DNA from: Amoeboradix gromovi
Taxonomy: Eukaryota > Sanchytriomycota > Sanchytriomycetes > Sanchytriales > Sanchytriaceae
Reading direction: 5' to 3'
Assembly: GCA_018985225.1 (NCBI GenBank)
Contig: JADGIF010000031.1
Span: forward strand, 1-25,000
Length of the DNA: 25,000 nt
Shown here piece by piece: positions 1-8,389 of the stretch (within the stretch, counting starts at the first letter, position 1; each line of letters begins with the position of its first letter). Made by a program: the position numbers and the translations under genes. A model generated the notes under the pieces. That model saw nothing but the letters and a program-made list of their open reading frames with translations. It ran no database searches and had not been told where the DNA came from.

Positions 1-567
1 ATGTTCCAAGTTGTTACAGAAAGTTAGTCTAGTTTTTATATTTGATGTCCCATTTGCTAAAAAACTTTCAATTGCGTATTTTCCATGAATAAGATCCTTC
101 ATCCGGTCTTTGGAAGCATTTAGCTCTTTCTTTAATTGATTCATTTCATATTCCTCGGAATTGCGAATTTCTTTAATTGTACTGAGTTCGTCATTTTTCT
201 CTTGCAAGAGCGCTTTCAAATCTTCCGTTTCTTCATCTATGGAATATAACTTCGTCCTTAATTCATGCACATTTTTTGCTAAGTAAGAATTCACTAATTC
301 TAGGCTACTGACTTCGTCATTTTTCACTTGCAAACGAGTAGAAATACTATTATTATAACATACGACAAGTCTCCCGTATTCTTTTTTTCTTTCATCTAAC
401 TGGATTCTTAACTGTTGTAAATCTTCTGAATCAGAACTAGGTGTATAAAAAGTACAAAAACCAACAAGAAACCCTAGTATCAAAAAAACCAAGGGATGTA
501 ACACAGTACATACAGAATATACAATATAACCGATAACAGAACACCAAAGGAATGTCTCTTGGTACAT
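1..567 (-). CDS. Membrane-anchored coiled-coil protein, partial (runs off left edge)
   Basis: The frame starts at ATG 567-565, just after in-frame TAA codons, and stays open for 189 codons to the window edge, so the C-terminus is missing. Residues about 6-41 are almost wholly hydrophobic with a His-Pro break near residue 24, so they could form a two-helix membrane hairpin. From about residue 48 onward the protein is rich in Glu, Lys, Leu and Gln with heptad-like spacing, as in a long coiled coil. It has an internal near-repeat (QVKNDEVSSLEL, then QEKNDELSTIKEI), which hints at expansion by duplication. I do not recognise a family; a membrane-tethered tether or scaffold is inference only. No in-frame stops or shifts are seen, so it looks like a functional gene. 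The next gene fragment on the same strand ends 82 bp upstream. Confidence 0.6.
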   Translation of the reverse strand, partial: MYQETFLWCSVIGYIVYSVCTVLHPLVFLILGFLVGFCTFYTPSSDSEDLQQLRIQLDERKKEYGRLVVCYNNSISTRLQVKNDEVSSLELVNSYLAKNVHELRTKLYSIDEETEDLKALLQEKNDELSTIKEIRNSEEYEMNQLKKELNASKDRMKDLIHGKYAIESFLANGTSNIKTRLTFCNNLEH

Positions 568-649
568 AGGTCCATTCAAACCTTAAAGTTATATTAATTT
601 TAAGTATGGAATATTAGCGAATGGCAAAAAGAGATGAAACCCAGTTTTA

Positions 650-1255
650 TTAATTTGATTTTATAATGAGACCAATAGTCTCTATTGCCTTTGTAATAAT
701 TTCGCATTGGCGATCTAAGATTGCAGTTTTGTGTCCATTCTTTATCTGTTCTGAGTTTCGGAGAGCATCTTCTAAAGATTTCACCAGGTCAGAATGCTTA
801 CTTGATATTAAGGCTTTAGGCTTTGTGTCACTTTTTTTGCCGTTTCTTGCGTCATGCTTTTCAAGCAGTGCTTTTAATGACTCTTTGAAATTGGGTTTCA
901 TACTCTTGTGTTCAATTGCGGATTTCATTTTCGTGAGCTCTTTAATGGATAAATCTTTATTAGACTTCAGCGAATACCCAATGTATCCACAAGCAAGAAA
1001 TCTTAATTTTTCATTTTGTAATGCTACAATCAGATTTGACTTATCGAAAATCGGAGGTTTTCGAGGAATGGAAGAATTGTTTCTTGTTTTCTCCTTCTTA
1101 ATCTGCTCTGGAAGCCCTCCCATGGTTTTTTTGACGATCGCTTTAGCATTTTGGAGTAGTTTTTCCTTTTCAAAGACAACGTGCAGATAATAAGCATCTT
1201 TCAGTGCCATTTGAATATGCTTTGCCCTCACCTTTGGCGTCTTGCAATTCAGCAA
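650..1255 (-). CDS. Hypothetical basic protein; C-terminal part of a broken DEDDh-exonuclease-like gene
   Basis: This is the longest surviving frame (201 codons) of a larger disrupted gene on the minus strand; the first ATG within it is at 1210-1208. Near its N-terminus it carries HIQMALKDAYYLHVVF, which resembles motif III of DEDDh 3'-5' exonucleases (His, about five residues, then Asp, followed by a hydrophobic helix). The rest is lysine-rich and helical, without a domain I recognise. The frame has no ATG at its 5' end and continues upstream as plausible protein until it collides with the neighbouring frame (1258-1594), so it was probably joined to it before a one-base indel. It may still be expressed as a short protein from the ATG at 1210. 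The exonuclease link rests on motif resemblance only. Confidence 0.45.
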   Translation of the reverse strand: MLNCKTPKVRAKHIQMALKDAYYLHVVFEKEKLLQNAKAIVKKTMGGLPEQIKKEKTRNNSSIPRKPPIFDKSNLIVALQNEKLRFLACGYIGYSLKSNKDLSIKELTKMKSAIEHKSMKPNFKESLKALLEKHDARNGKKSDTKPKALISSKHSDLVKSLEDALRNSEQIKNGHKTAILDRQCEIITKAIETIGLIIKSN

Positions 1256-1257
1256 AA

Positions 1258-1594
1258 CTATGATTGGCAGTCTTTTAATCCCGTTGCGGTTGCGTAAAGA
1301 AGTGCGAAGTGAGAGTAACCCTGCATATGATAATTACTCCATTGTATATACGCACCACAAGCCCCATTATATGAATTAAAGTAGCAGAAATAATGTTTGG
1401 TGTAATGCTTCTAGGGATTTGAAATTTATTTCACCCCAATCATGGATCAGGATATCGATAGTTTCCTTCCAAGTAAAACATACGCCACTCAATTCGAAAT
1501 AGAATTTGCTGAAAAGCCGATTGCCCATAGCGCAAGGAATTTCACTAATTCTAATCATAGCGGAGGGTACTTGGGTTTTGGAATCAATGGCTAG
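1258..1594 (-). pseudogene. N-terminal part of the DEDDh-exonuclease-like pseudogene
   Basis: Two overlapping frames together read as one protein. The frame from 1594 (after a TAA) to 1376 contains LAIDSKTQVPSAMIRISEIP, which looks like a degenerate motif I (Asp-x-Glu-Thr, here Asp-Ser-Lys-Thr). It is followed about 49 codons later by ILIHDWGEINFKSLEAL, which could be a degenerate motif II. Near 1400 the coding signal moves to another frame (HYFCYFNSYNGACGAYIQW and onward), which ends at TAG 1260-1258. Near 1270 it moves again into the frame of the downstream ORF that holds the motif III-like HIQMALKDA. Spacing of the three motifs (about 49 and 75 codons) fits a DnaQ/RNase T-type fold. The acidic residue of motif I is missing and there are at least two frameshifts, so an active enzyme is unlikely. 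Confidence 0.4.
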
Positions 1595-1732
1595 TTAAGG
1601 ATTAGCTCAATTTTATAAGTGTAGCAGTAGGGTCTTCATAAGAGAACTTTCAAAAGCGGAATGTTGAGATCGTAAGAAGTATGAAATCCTACAAAACCGT
1701 TATTAACATTGGATGAAAATTAACCCACAAAC

Positions 1733-1753
1733 CCCTAATCCCTAATCCCTAAT
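1733..1753. repeat. Three perfect CCCTAAT units (ATTAGGG on the minus strand)
   Basis: Three head-to-tail 7-bp units, telomere-like in composition, lie between the decayed minus-strand exonuclease-like gene and the start of the plus-strand gene at 1792. The tract is too short to be a telomere. It could be an interstitial remnant or a repair junction. Confidence 0.6.
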
Positions 1754-1791
1754 TTGGCGTTGTCTGGTAGGGAATCTCCTTGTAAATACCC

Positions 1792-2673
1792 ATGGATCAC
1801 CAATGGTATCGTGAAATTTCAACTCAAAATGGAAGCGATCATCGTGGAATTCACTTATATTGTAATACTAAGAAATGTAAAAGTGCTGAAAGTGCTACTA
1901 AAATTGCGGGTCCATCCTCGATCTATTTTATCACGAATTCTGATAAAAAGTATGATAAGACAAATAGTTCACAAGGTGGTCAAAAGAATAAGAGTGAATT
2001 GTCTGTATGGTTATTTTGTGGAACCGATGTCGACACTGTAAATTTGAAATCAGTTGGATCTAATATTAATCCGTCAAAAGGATTTCATCAATTTGCCAAT
2101 TGTGTTAAGTGCGACAGTAAACTCGGTAATGCATATCCGATGCTTGATGGTCTCGATGATCCGTTAAAACTTCGATTTAAGTTGACTTTATGGCGAAAGG
2201 ATAAAGAGGAGCCACAAATTCTCTTAAAAGGAGCAAACGGAATTGAATTAACAGAATCTGTTATTCCTAATTTAAAAATGGAATCAACAAATAGTGGTGA
2301 AACTGCTAATAAAAGTAATGTGGAAGCAATGACAAAAGTATTGACAGAAATGAATATTGAGGAATGCGATCAGCCATTTGTAAATGCCATTACGAAATCC
2401 ATTTCACAGATCAAAAGTGCTATCGCTAAATTGGATATCGATAACTCTGATGAATTATGGAAACAAAAATTAAGGAAACAATCCTTTCAAATGCTTGAGG
2501 ATTTATTAAACACTGATAACAAAGCTGAAATGAGTGAATTAGTAAAGAAGGAATTGGATAAAATGAAGTTGAAATATAAAGATTATAATTTTATTGATTT
2601 GTATTATTGTATTTTTCGTTATTTAAAAAAAAAGATGTTACAATCGATGCTAAAAAGGAGGGATTACGATTAA
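1792..2673 (+). CDS. Hypothetical protein with Cys-rich N-terminal half
   Basis: An intact 293-codon frame starts at an ATG preceded in frame by TAA and ends in TAA. The N-terminal third holds a Cys-x4-Cys pair (CNTKKC), a further Cys in WLFCGTD and a Cys-x2-Cys pair (NCVKCDSKLG), so a zinc-binding module is possible but not proven. The C-terminal half is charged and helical (many Lys, Glu, Asp and Asn), ending in a hydrophobic and basic stretch. There is no signal peptide or clear membrane segment. I do not recognise the family. It is transcribed away from the exonuclease-like pseudogene, from a start 39 bp past the CCCTAAT repeat. A second start at 1754 in another frame is a shadow. Undamaged reading over 880 bp in AT-rich DNA supports a real gene. 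Confidence 0.6.
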   Translation: MDHQWYREISTQNGSDHRGIHLYCNTKKCKSAESATKIAGPSSIYFITNSDKKYDKTNSSQGGQKNKSELSVWLFCGTDVDTVNLKSVGSNINPSKGFHQFANCVKCDSKLGNAYPMLDGLDDPLKLRFKLTLWRKDKEEPQILLKGANGIELTESVIPNLKMESTNSGETANKSNVEAMTKVLTEMNIEECDQPFVNAITKSISQIKSAIAKLDIDNSDELWKQKLRKQSFQMLEDLLNTDNKAEMSELVKKELDKMKLKYKDYNFIDLYYCIFRYLKKKMLQSMLKRRDYD

Positions 2674-2784
2674 TTAAATTAGAATAAATTAAAGATTCTG
2701 TTGAACTCAGATTTTTCATCTCTCCTAGTTGGAGTTTGATGCACAATTGAATTGAATATCTTTTATTCTTCGCTTTCAAATTCA

Positions 2785-3000
2785 TTGCCATTGCCTCTTT
2801 TTTTTGTAATTCTCAGGTTTATGTTTATGGCCTCAATCCCACCCAATAGCTTCTACCTTGTCATCAATTGTGTCTTTTTGTTTAATAGAACGTGATGGTG
2901 TTTCCTTAGGAGTTGTTCACTGAGATAAATCAGAATGATATCAGGATGAAATGGCAATTCAACAGCCTTCATTGCGATTTGAGCTAATGGCGCTTTTCTT
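2785..3000 (-). pseudogene. Remnant of an unknown protein gene
   Basis: On the minus strand two short frames read as protein. QIAMKAVELPFHPDIILIYL lies at about 2985-2914. A second frame contains SIKQKDTIDDKVEAIGW, then a TGA and a basic tail. They join only if a frameshift near 2910 is assumed. No ORF of 60 codons survives. The family is unknown. The other stretches between 2674 and 3185 show nothing I can name. Confidence 0.25.
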
Positions 3001-3187
3001 CAGGACGATCTCAATTGCCATTTGCAACACTGAGCAGCGAGCACTGCGTAATAAAAATTAGATTAGATAAACAAAAGAGTTGTCCCGAGGTATACTCCCC
3101 AAACTACGGTGACTCTGAAAGCTAATAGTAATAGTAAAATCCAGTTGATATAGATGTTATCATAATGAATGTAAATTTACTTGCTAA

Positions 3188-3493
3188 ATATTAAAATCCA
3201 GACTTTTGCCAATTCGAAAGGGTGTTATCAAACTTGAAGTCAAGCAAGTCTATCATGGTACTGCAAAGAGTATTAGTATTGATGATGACTTGTATATTTC
3301 GAATGTCACTCATATTATTGGTGGTAATAAAGAGATTCCATCCGACAACGTATCTGATTTTGAAATGATTCAAAATATATTGTATACCCTCAAAGATAGT
3401 GTATTATATAAAGATTCAACGTATTTAATAGAATCCAAATATTTTAAAATAATAACAAATGAATTAAAACAACAGATTTCCGTTCAACCTTGA
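3188..3493 (+). CDS. Hypothetical small protein or gene fragment without an ATG start
   Basis: The frame is open from just after TAA 3185-3187 to TGA at 3491-3493, about 101 codons. The only in-frame ATG comes two-thirds of the way along, so the N-terminus must lie in another exon or have been lost. The translation has balanced, soluble-protein composition (for example KLEVKQVYHGTAKSISIDDD), alternating strands and helices, and no membrane segment. I do not recognise it. The upstream 120 bp do not read as protein in any frame. It could be a 3' exon, since an AG lies near 3200, or a pseudogene fragment. Confidence 0.35.
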   Translation: MLKSRLLPIRKGVIKLEVKQVYHGTAKSISIDDDLYISNVTHIIGGNKEIPSDNVSDFEMIQNILYTLKDSVLYKDSTYLIESKYFKIITNELKQQISVQP

Positions 3494-4942
3494 GTTCAGA
3501 AGTTCTATATCTAATCATAGATCTGATGTTTTATGGCATATATCTTCATGTCGAAATGTATAAATCTTACCAGTTTTCGTAGTTTGTTTCGTTGAATTTA
3601 CACTGAATTATAAATGTTTCTACAAATAATTGTGAAAACTTTAAGTGCGATCAATAGTAATTTCTAATAAGGTTTAAACTAAAGTCAGGGTATTGATAAA
3701 CAAACAAGTAAATAAGAAGCTAGCTGGTGATTAACCAAGCAGTCATTTTTGTATTAAGAATGCAAAATGAGTTTCATTTAAAGAGATAAATATAATGTTG
3801 AAAAGTAAAGCTGATTTGGGACTAATGAGATTTTAGAGTCTTAATTCAATTAATGGGGGGTTCATGAAAAAGATCCTCAATAAAGATTCAAGATTCAAGA
3901 AGATGTTTTAATATTGTAATGTATTTATATACTAGCACTTAAATCCTTAAGTAAATTTTTATGTTGGTGTTCTTCTTAATGAATTAGATTTTAAGGAAGG
4001 AATCAAAATTAACAAATCAACAAAAATGGATTCAAATTAAAGTGAATCTATACAATACAAGATGAAAAATACTCAATATTAATTATTCAACATTAAAATT
4101 CAGGCTTGCTATTCCACCTTTGAAATAAAATAAATGGCGCATTGTCTTGATTGTTCGATATCTTTTTCGGATCTATTTGAAAGGTATGCTAAATGGTGAT
4201 CCAGTTTAACTTTAAAACCGCGCAAAGACCGATAAACATATTCTCAGAGTCAGTTACAGGTAATGACTCTATTTACTATGTAATCGTTCCAATACTATCC
4301 TATATATCCCACTCCCTACTTATAAGATGTCTTGAGAATGATGAAGCCATCTACCATTCAATTCCATTCTTCTATTTGAGCAACAAGTCATGGTTATCTA
4401 TACCTTTCATCCTATATATTTCTATCTCAGTTGCATACTCGTTCTTAATATGTACTCAGCGTATAATGGTAGTTCATAAATTAGGTATTCTATTTCGTTA
4501 TAATGATATGCATTCTCTCTTGCTCAACCATATAGTATATCTTCCACTTGCTTCACTTCATTCGCTGATAGCATTCCATCTCTCATCCTTCATATGAAAG
4601 AATATCTACCACTTCATTCACGTATTAGATTTCATCTATGAGTGAGATCCATAGTACATGATATCTTCCATTCCATCTAATATATGTATTCATATTATTC
4701 ATAATGGCTATGTGACTATTCATTGACTTCAATACTAGTCATTCCATCTCGATCTGTCATAAATGTATTCCTTGTTATTATAAAAGTGGGCAAGTAGTTA
4801 CGAACTGTTTCCATCCTATTCTGCTGTTCATCTTGTCTTCTAATTGTACCGGTTAACAGGGCTAAAGTGATTGGATCAATGTTTACCATGCATTTTCCAG
4901 TTTTTCATTTTATTTTATATTTTATTTCTTAGGCCAAGGCAA
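3494..4942. other. Gene-poor AT-rich stretch
   Basis: I see no convincing gene here. A 134-codon plus frame at 4193-4597 is open, but it is built of repetitive Ser/Ile/Leu/Tyr/His codons from DNA dominated by degenerate attccat/catctat-like words, so I treat it as low-complexity sequence. The segment contains one copy of a short dispersed repeat (4702-4769). Confidence 0.4.
4702..4769 (+). repeat. Dispersed repeat, copy 1 (second copy at 7181-7252)
   Basis: The first 33 bp match 7181-7213 at 31 of 33 positions. A shared tcataaatgtatt follows 22-26 bp later in both copies. The surrounding DNA is also loosely similar (attccat/catctat-rich on the left, a gtgatt...caatg block on the right), so the true repeat is probably longer and diverged. 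Confidence 0.5.
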
Positions 4943-5278
4943 TTAATCGGGCTTCTCTTTTGAATACTTTAGACAATTACGATGTAATCCAACGGCCAGA
5001 TACTTCATCTCATCCGTCTGATTCTGGACGAATTCAATATTAAATGGTGGCCATATTCTTAAAGCTACCATTTCAAGCTGATATGGTAATGGTTCAACTT
5101 GTTCAAGGAAACAGTCACAAAAGCAATCCTGATAATCCCCAGAATATAATCGAATTCTGTACCATTCACGCATTAACAAGACAAAATCATTTACATCCTT
5201 TTTTCCAGTAATAAGATCAACCTTTACTGAGTAATTAAACGTATTACAAAAACAAGACTTCGGACATTCACATGCCAT
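4943..5278 (-). CDS. Hypothetical protein, Cys-rich N-terminus
   Basis: An intact 111-codon frame runs from ATG to TAA. It begins MACECPKSCFCNTF and has a second Cys cluster (DCFCDCF) near residue 55, so metal binding or disulfides are possible. The remainder is mixed polar and aromatic with no membrane helix. It lies 57 bp downstream of another small ORF on the same strand (5336-5725), a tight spacing that suggests a functional pair or common origin. I do not recognise either member. Codon use and the absence of stops suggest a real gene; the alternative frame at 5224-5451 overlaps both and is a shadow. Confidence 0.5.
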   Translation of the reverse strand: MACECPKSCFCNTFNYSVKVDLITGKKDVNDFVLLMREWYRIRLYSGDYQDCFCDCFLEQVEPLPYQLEMVALRIWPPFNIEFVQNQTDEMKYLAVGLHRNCLKYSKEKPD

Positions 5279-5335
5279 TTATTTTCACGAGAAATATTCA
5301 TATGATTATATAAAAAAGGTTTCTTTAAACAAAAT

Positions 5336-5725
5336 TTATTCATAGTCTGGAAAAACGTAATCTTCCATGGCAATTTTATATGAAATAATAAAACAACAAT
5401 CATCTGTATTGTTCGGGAAAAGCAACTCTTTGACCTCAAACATCTCGACATTGTAACCAGAATTCATCAACTCTTGAATCAACGTATCTTGCATTTTGTT
5501 CACCATGACGTTCTGTTTGTCAAATTTGAACGCCTTGAATTTATAGGCATCCATAATCTCAGTCACATTGACTTCCATCATGTCCACTTGTAAACGAAAC
5601 GAGCGCTGAAGCGCATGACTGACAGCCCTTCTAATCTCTTCCAAGGAACGACTAAATGCACTCATTCTATGTTTTGGATAACAGTCTTGCACATTTTCAG
5701 GTGTTCTAAAAACTGGCAGCACCAT
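5336..5725 (-). CDS. Hypothetical protein of 129 residues
   Basis: The intact frame runs from ATG 5725-5723 to TAA. The translation is soluble, with a basic amphipathic N-terminal half (SLEEIRRAVSHALQRSF) followed by hydrophobic and acidic segments that look like an alpha/beta domain and end in acidic/aromatic residues. There is no signal peptide or membrane helix. It is the upstream member of a close tandem with 4943-5278 and is divergent from the gene at 5795, with 69 bp between the two starts, so these 69 bp may hold promoters for both directions. The family is not recognised. Confidence 0.5.
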   Translation of the reverse strand: MVLPVFRTPENVQDCYPKHRMSAFSRSLEEIRRAVSHALQRSFRLQVDMMEVNVTEIMDAYKFKAFKFDKQNVMVNKMQDTLIQELMNSGYNVEMFEVKELLFPNNTDDCCFIISYKIAMEDYVFPDYE

Positions 5726-5794
5726 TATCCTCCTGCTTCACCTTTTCATTTTTTCAGGTCTTAAGGAAAGTAGTTGCCCCATCGACGATGAAAC

Positions 5795-6453
5795 ATGAAT
5801 TCTGTTGCTCTGGTAAAATTAAAACTTTACCTCATCAACTTTTTCCTTGGTTTATTATTTCTCATTATTATAGTACCATACACGTTTGGAGGGTTCATTG
5901 GTTTCTATTATACTACCAACTGGTTCCCTATCCTTGGTTTGGCAATATGTCTCTTTAATAATTGCCCCAAAATCATTATTTCATTGGTGCCACAGAAAAC
6001 TTTAGCGAGAAAGGCAAAGAAAATGTCATCACTGGTTCAAGAAATAATCTATTTAAAGTAAATCACAACATGTTATTTCCTCAAGTATTTCCAGCATATT
6101 TAAAATTTAAACAAGGGCAAGAGATTTCAGATCAAGATAGACAACACTGTTATTTAATCGACCCATATGTGTTAGAATACTGCATTCATATAGGTCTAAC
6201 TGAAATAGAATTTGCTACATTTGCAGCTCATATTATTCAACATATCGGTGACAGCGATATTACCACAAATTATCGACAGACATTGTAGAGAAACAACTCT
6301 TGCATTATTAATGGTCGGGAATTTTCCTGCGGCGATTTTGGTTATGGAACACGAAATGTAGAAGTATGGCAAGCTGCTGCTGTGTTTCGATTTTTGTATT
6401 TTTCCAATGGTTCTATCAACAAAAAATTGCGACACAATAGAGATTTTGAATAA
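5795..6453 (+). pseudogene. Membrane-protein gene disrupted by a frameshift and an in-frame TAG
   Basis: The first frame (5795-6058) starts with ATG and encodes two strongly hydrophobic segments (about residues 12-30 and 33-53, containing FFLGLLFLIIIVPYTFGG). Near 5955-5962 the coding signal switches to the next frame, which continues as a soluble-looking domain to TAG 6286-6288. After that stop, the same frame goes on for 54 codons of good protein sequence (FSCGDFGYGTRNVEVWQAAA and onward) to TAA 6451-6453. I read this as one gene of roughly 215 codons, with an N-terminal membrane anchor and a cytosolic or lumenal domain, inactivated by at least one indel and one nonsense change. Two overlapping small genes is the alternative. 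The family is not recognised. The frame continues, with more stops, into the next entry. Confidence 0.4.
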
Positions 6454-7085
6454 AATTGATTAACTATTTAGATTTATAGTAACCCGGAGCCCTATGCTTC
6501 AAATTTCATCATAGCGTTCTACTGTTGACAAAGGCTTTATCATCTTATTCCTCAGTCGTCTTTTACCCATAACTCAATTGTAGTAGATAGATGTATAAAT
6601 GACCAGGCATCTAATGCGAAATTATTGTTTTATGCATTTAACGAGAATAAAAAATAAATCGGTAAATGTTAAAAATTAATGATGTTTGGTTGAACATTAA
6701 AATTGTTAAATTGCAATCTGATTTTAAATGCTTATGATTTTATGGATGAAATGTCAGCTTTGAGTTTGACTGAATCAAAAGAGATTGCTATTCTGTTGAG
6801 AATGAAAGGCAGTGATTTCGTTGGTAGAATGTGTTGTAATAGTAACTAACAGACTTATTTAAAGATGCCATTAAACAGTCGAAGTAAATCAAAGGTACTA
6901 AATGATATGTTAGAATCGCTACTGGTTGCATCTAATAGTCATGAGAATATGAAATTAAATCCCAATTTGGTAGTGCCATTTATTTGTAACCAAACAAATC
7001 TTTGTTAAGAGTTGTAAGAAAAGACCAAAAAATCTTGGCAAGGAAGGTATTTTCTAAATCAACGATCAGCAAGAGACAAGAATTA
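6454..7085 (+). pseudogene. Heavily degraded coding remnant in frame with the preceding gene
   Basis: Protein-like stretches continue in exactly the same reading frame as 5962-6453, but separated by many stops: TAA, TGA and TAG near 6451-6471, TGA 6526, TAA 6652 and 6667, TGA 6691, TAA 6847 and TAA 7006. The best pieces are NPEPYASNFIIAFYC, VVDRCINDQASNAKLLFYAF and, after an ATG at 6742, MDEMSALSLTESKEIAILLR. All three stop types occur, so this is decay and not recoding. It may be the 3' part of the 5795 gene or a separate dead gene. The family is unknown. Confidence 0.3.
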
Positions 7086-7180
7086 GATTAGATTGAAAAA
7101 TTAAATAACAGGATATCTCCCATTTCATTCACTTATATGATTCCATTACATCTATGATTCTTACTCATGGCTAATATTCT

Positions 7181-7252
7181 TAATGGCTGTGTGACTATTC
7201 ATTGCCTTCAATAGCTGATAAGTCAATCCATATTCTCTATCATAAATGTATT
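7181..7252 (+). repeat. Dispersed repeat, copy 2 (first copy at 4702-4769)
   Basis: The core 7181-7213 differs from copy 1 at two of 33 positions and is followed by the same tcataaatgtatt. The neighbouring interval from 7253 to 7610 is AT-rich and holds nothing else I can identify. Confidence 0.5.
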
Positions 7253-7610
7253 ATCTCTTCGGTTATTCATTTCACTATGGATACGAGTGATTTTGGTTCA
7301 ATGGCTCTCCCGTGAGTGGGAGACGAACATTCAATGGTGGTTTATAAACAATGTATTCTATTTCTTTAAAAAGTTAGCGTAGTCAATGCGATAAGTTTAG
7401 GAATTATAAAAATAAACTATGAAATGGGAATTAATTTTTTATTACACCGAAACTTATAATTTGGTTTTAAAGAAAAAAAACATTATAAATATAGAAATAT
7501 GAATAGGGTCATTTCGCGAAATCTAAAGATAATATTGTTTTACATTATTTGATTCGTCAATAACTTGAAATGCAAATCTAAATGAAAGGGACAAACTCAA
7601 AAAGGGGGTC

Positions 7611-7733
7611 TCAAATAAACGATAACTGGTGTAATGAGCCTTGTGCAGTTTCACTATAAACGCATTTATACTTAGACATGCATGGCTTAATCTTTGAGAC
7701 AAGCATATGACTACTGGCAGGATCAACCAGATA
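7611..7733 (-). rRNA. 18S (SSU) rRNA gene, 5'-terminal 123-nt fragment
   Basis: Read on the minus strand, the segment begins TATCTGGTTGATCCTGCCAG and continues with the universal eukaryotic SSU 5' sequence: the AGTCATATGCTTGTCTC block, AAAGATTAAGCCATGCATG, then a variable helix and TCGTTTATTTGA. The match stops sharply at 7611; beyond it the conserved next part of SSU is absent and the sequence is unrelated. It is therefore a truncated rDNA copy, not a working gene. The variable part (about 7618-7660; AGTGAAACTGCACAAGGCTC on the minus strand) is unusual compared with common fungal 18S and could place the organism taxonomically. Protein frames overlapping it (7523-7834, 7611-7880, 7694-7915) are artefacts. 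Confidence 0.9.
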
Positions 7734-7860
7734 GCTACCGACACAAGGCGTGCTGTCCACGCCCACGTGTTTTCTTCGGCCGACCGCGTCTCTCCGCTGT
7801 CGCTGCTTCTGTTGCCAGTGTCCGTCCACCGCACAGCTCCGCCGCACTAGACACACTTGT
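7734..7860 (-). other. GC-rich flank, probable 5' external transcribed spacer of the rDNA fragment
   Basis: This block lies immediately 5' of the SSU start on the minus strand and is much richer in GC than anything else in the window (for example ttcggccgaccgcgtctctc near 7774). Position and composition match the end of a pre-rRNA leader that was copied together with the first part of 18S. No known motif was matched, so the spacer call is inference. Confidence 0.5.
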
Positions 7861-8008
7861 GCTGTCCATATTATGTACAACTATATACTGTGCAAACTAT
7901 GATAACTATATATAGTGCCTTGTTTATGATCCGTGCTCAAGTCGGGCTCATGCTCTTTGTCTGCTATGGTAAATAAAAATGTTTTACGGATATATTTTGT
8001 CGACTTGA

Positions 8009-8176
8009 TTCAGTTGCATGTTTTGCACAAATGCTATCTGCATATAAGAGATGGGTTAGTAACTGTTCTAGCACACTAGCACTAGCATACTACGAGTACT
8101 CAAGTGCATAATGACAGTATTCGAATGCATACACCCATACTCACATCAGATGCCGAACCCCAAAAACCCCAAAACC
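8009..8176 (+). repeat. ~170-bp dispersed repeat ending in CCCCAAAA units, copy 1
   Basis: Aligns along its whole length with 14871-15040 in the same orientation; shared blocks include tatctgcatataagagatgg, gttagtaactgttct, cactagcactagcat and atgacagtattcgaatgcat. Both copies end with the same tail, gaaccccaaaa(a)ccccaaaa. Copy 1 lies about 215 bp upstream of the helicase start. The two copies enclose about 6.7 kb. A solo LTR, a SINE-like element or a subtelomeric repeat are all possible. The 210 bp between it and the helicase hold no gene. Confidence 0.75.
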
Positions 8177-8389
8177 ACGTTGATGCTTAATTAGTAGTCC
8201 TTCAGTACGATCCGCTATGATTCGAACTTGCAAGATTTCTTGCACTATGGTAATCGGCCTCTCAGCAAATTCAAGTTTGGGTTGGGTGGCGTAAATTGTA
8301 TTACGTGGAGGAAACTATCAATACATGCTGCATGATTGGTGTGGAGTTGATTTCAAAACCCTAAAGGTTTACCCCAACATTGATTCTCC

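Noticed and set aside
4193-4597. 134-codon hydrophobic ORF
   Set aside because: Built from repetitive attccat/catctat-like DNA, without a convincing protein pattern.
7523-7915. Overlapping ORFs of 103, 89 and 73 codons
   Set aside because: They lie over the 18S rRNA fragment and its GC-rich leader.
8219-8262. tRNA-like B-box (aagttcgaatcat on the minus strand) beside a 6-bp hairpin
   Set aside because: The T-stem and acceptor stem do not pair and no A-box of correct sequence was found.
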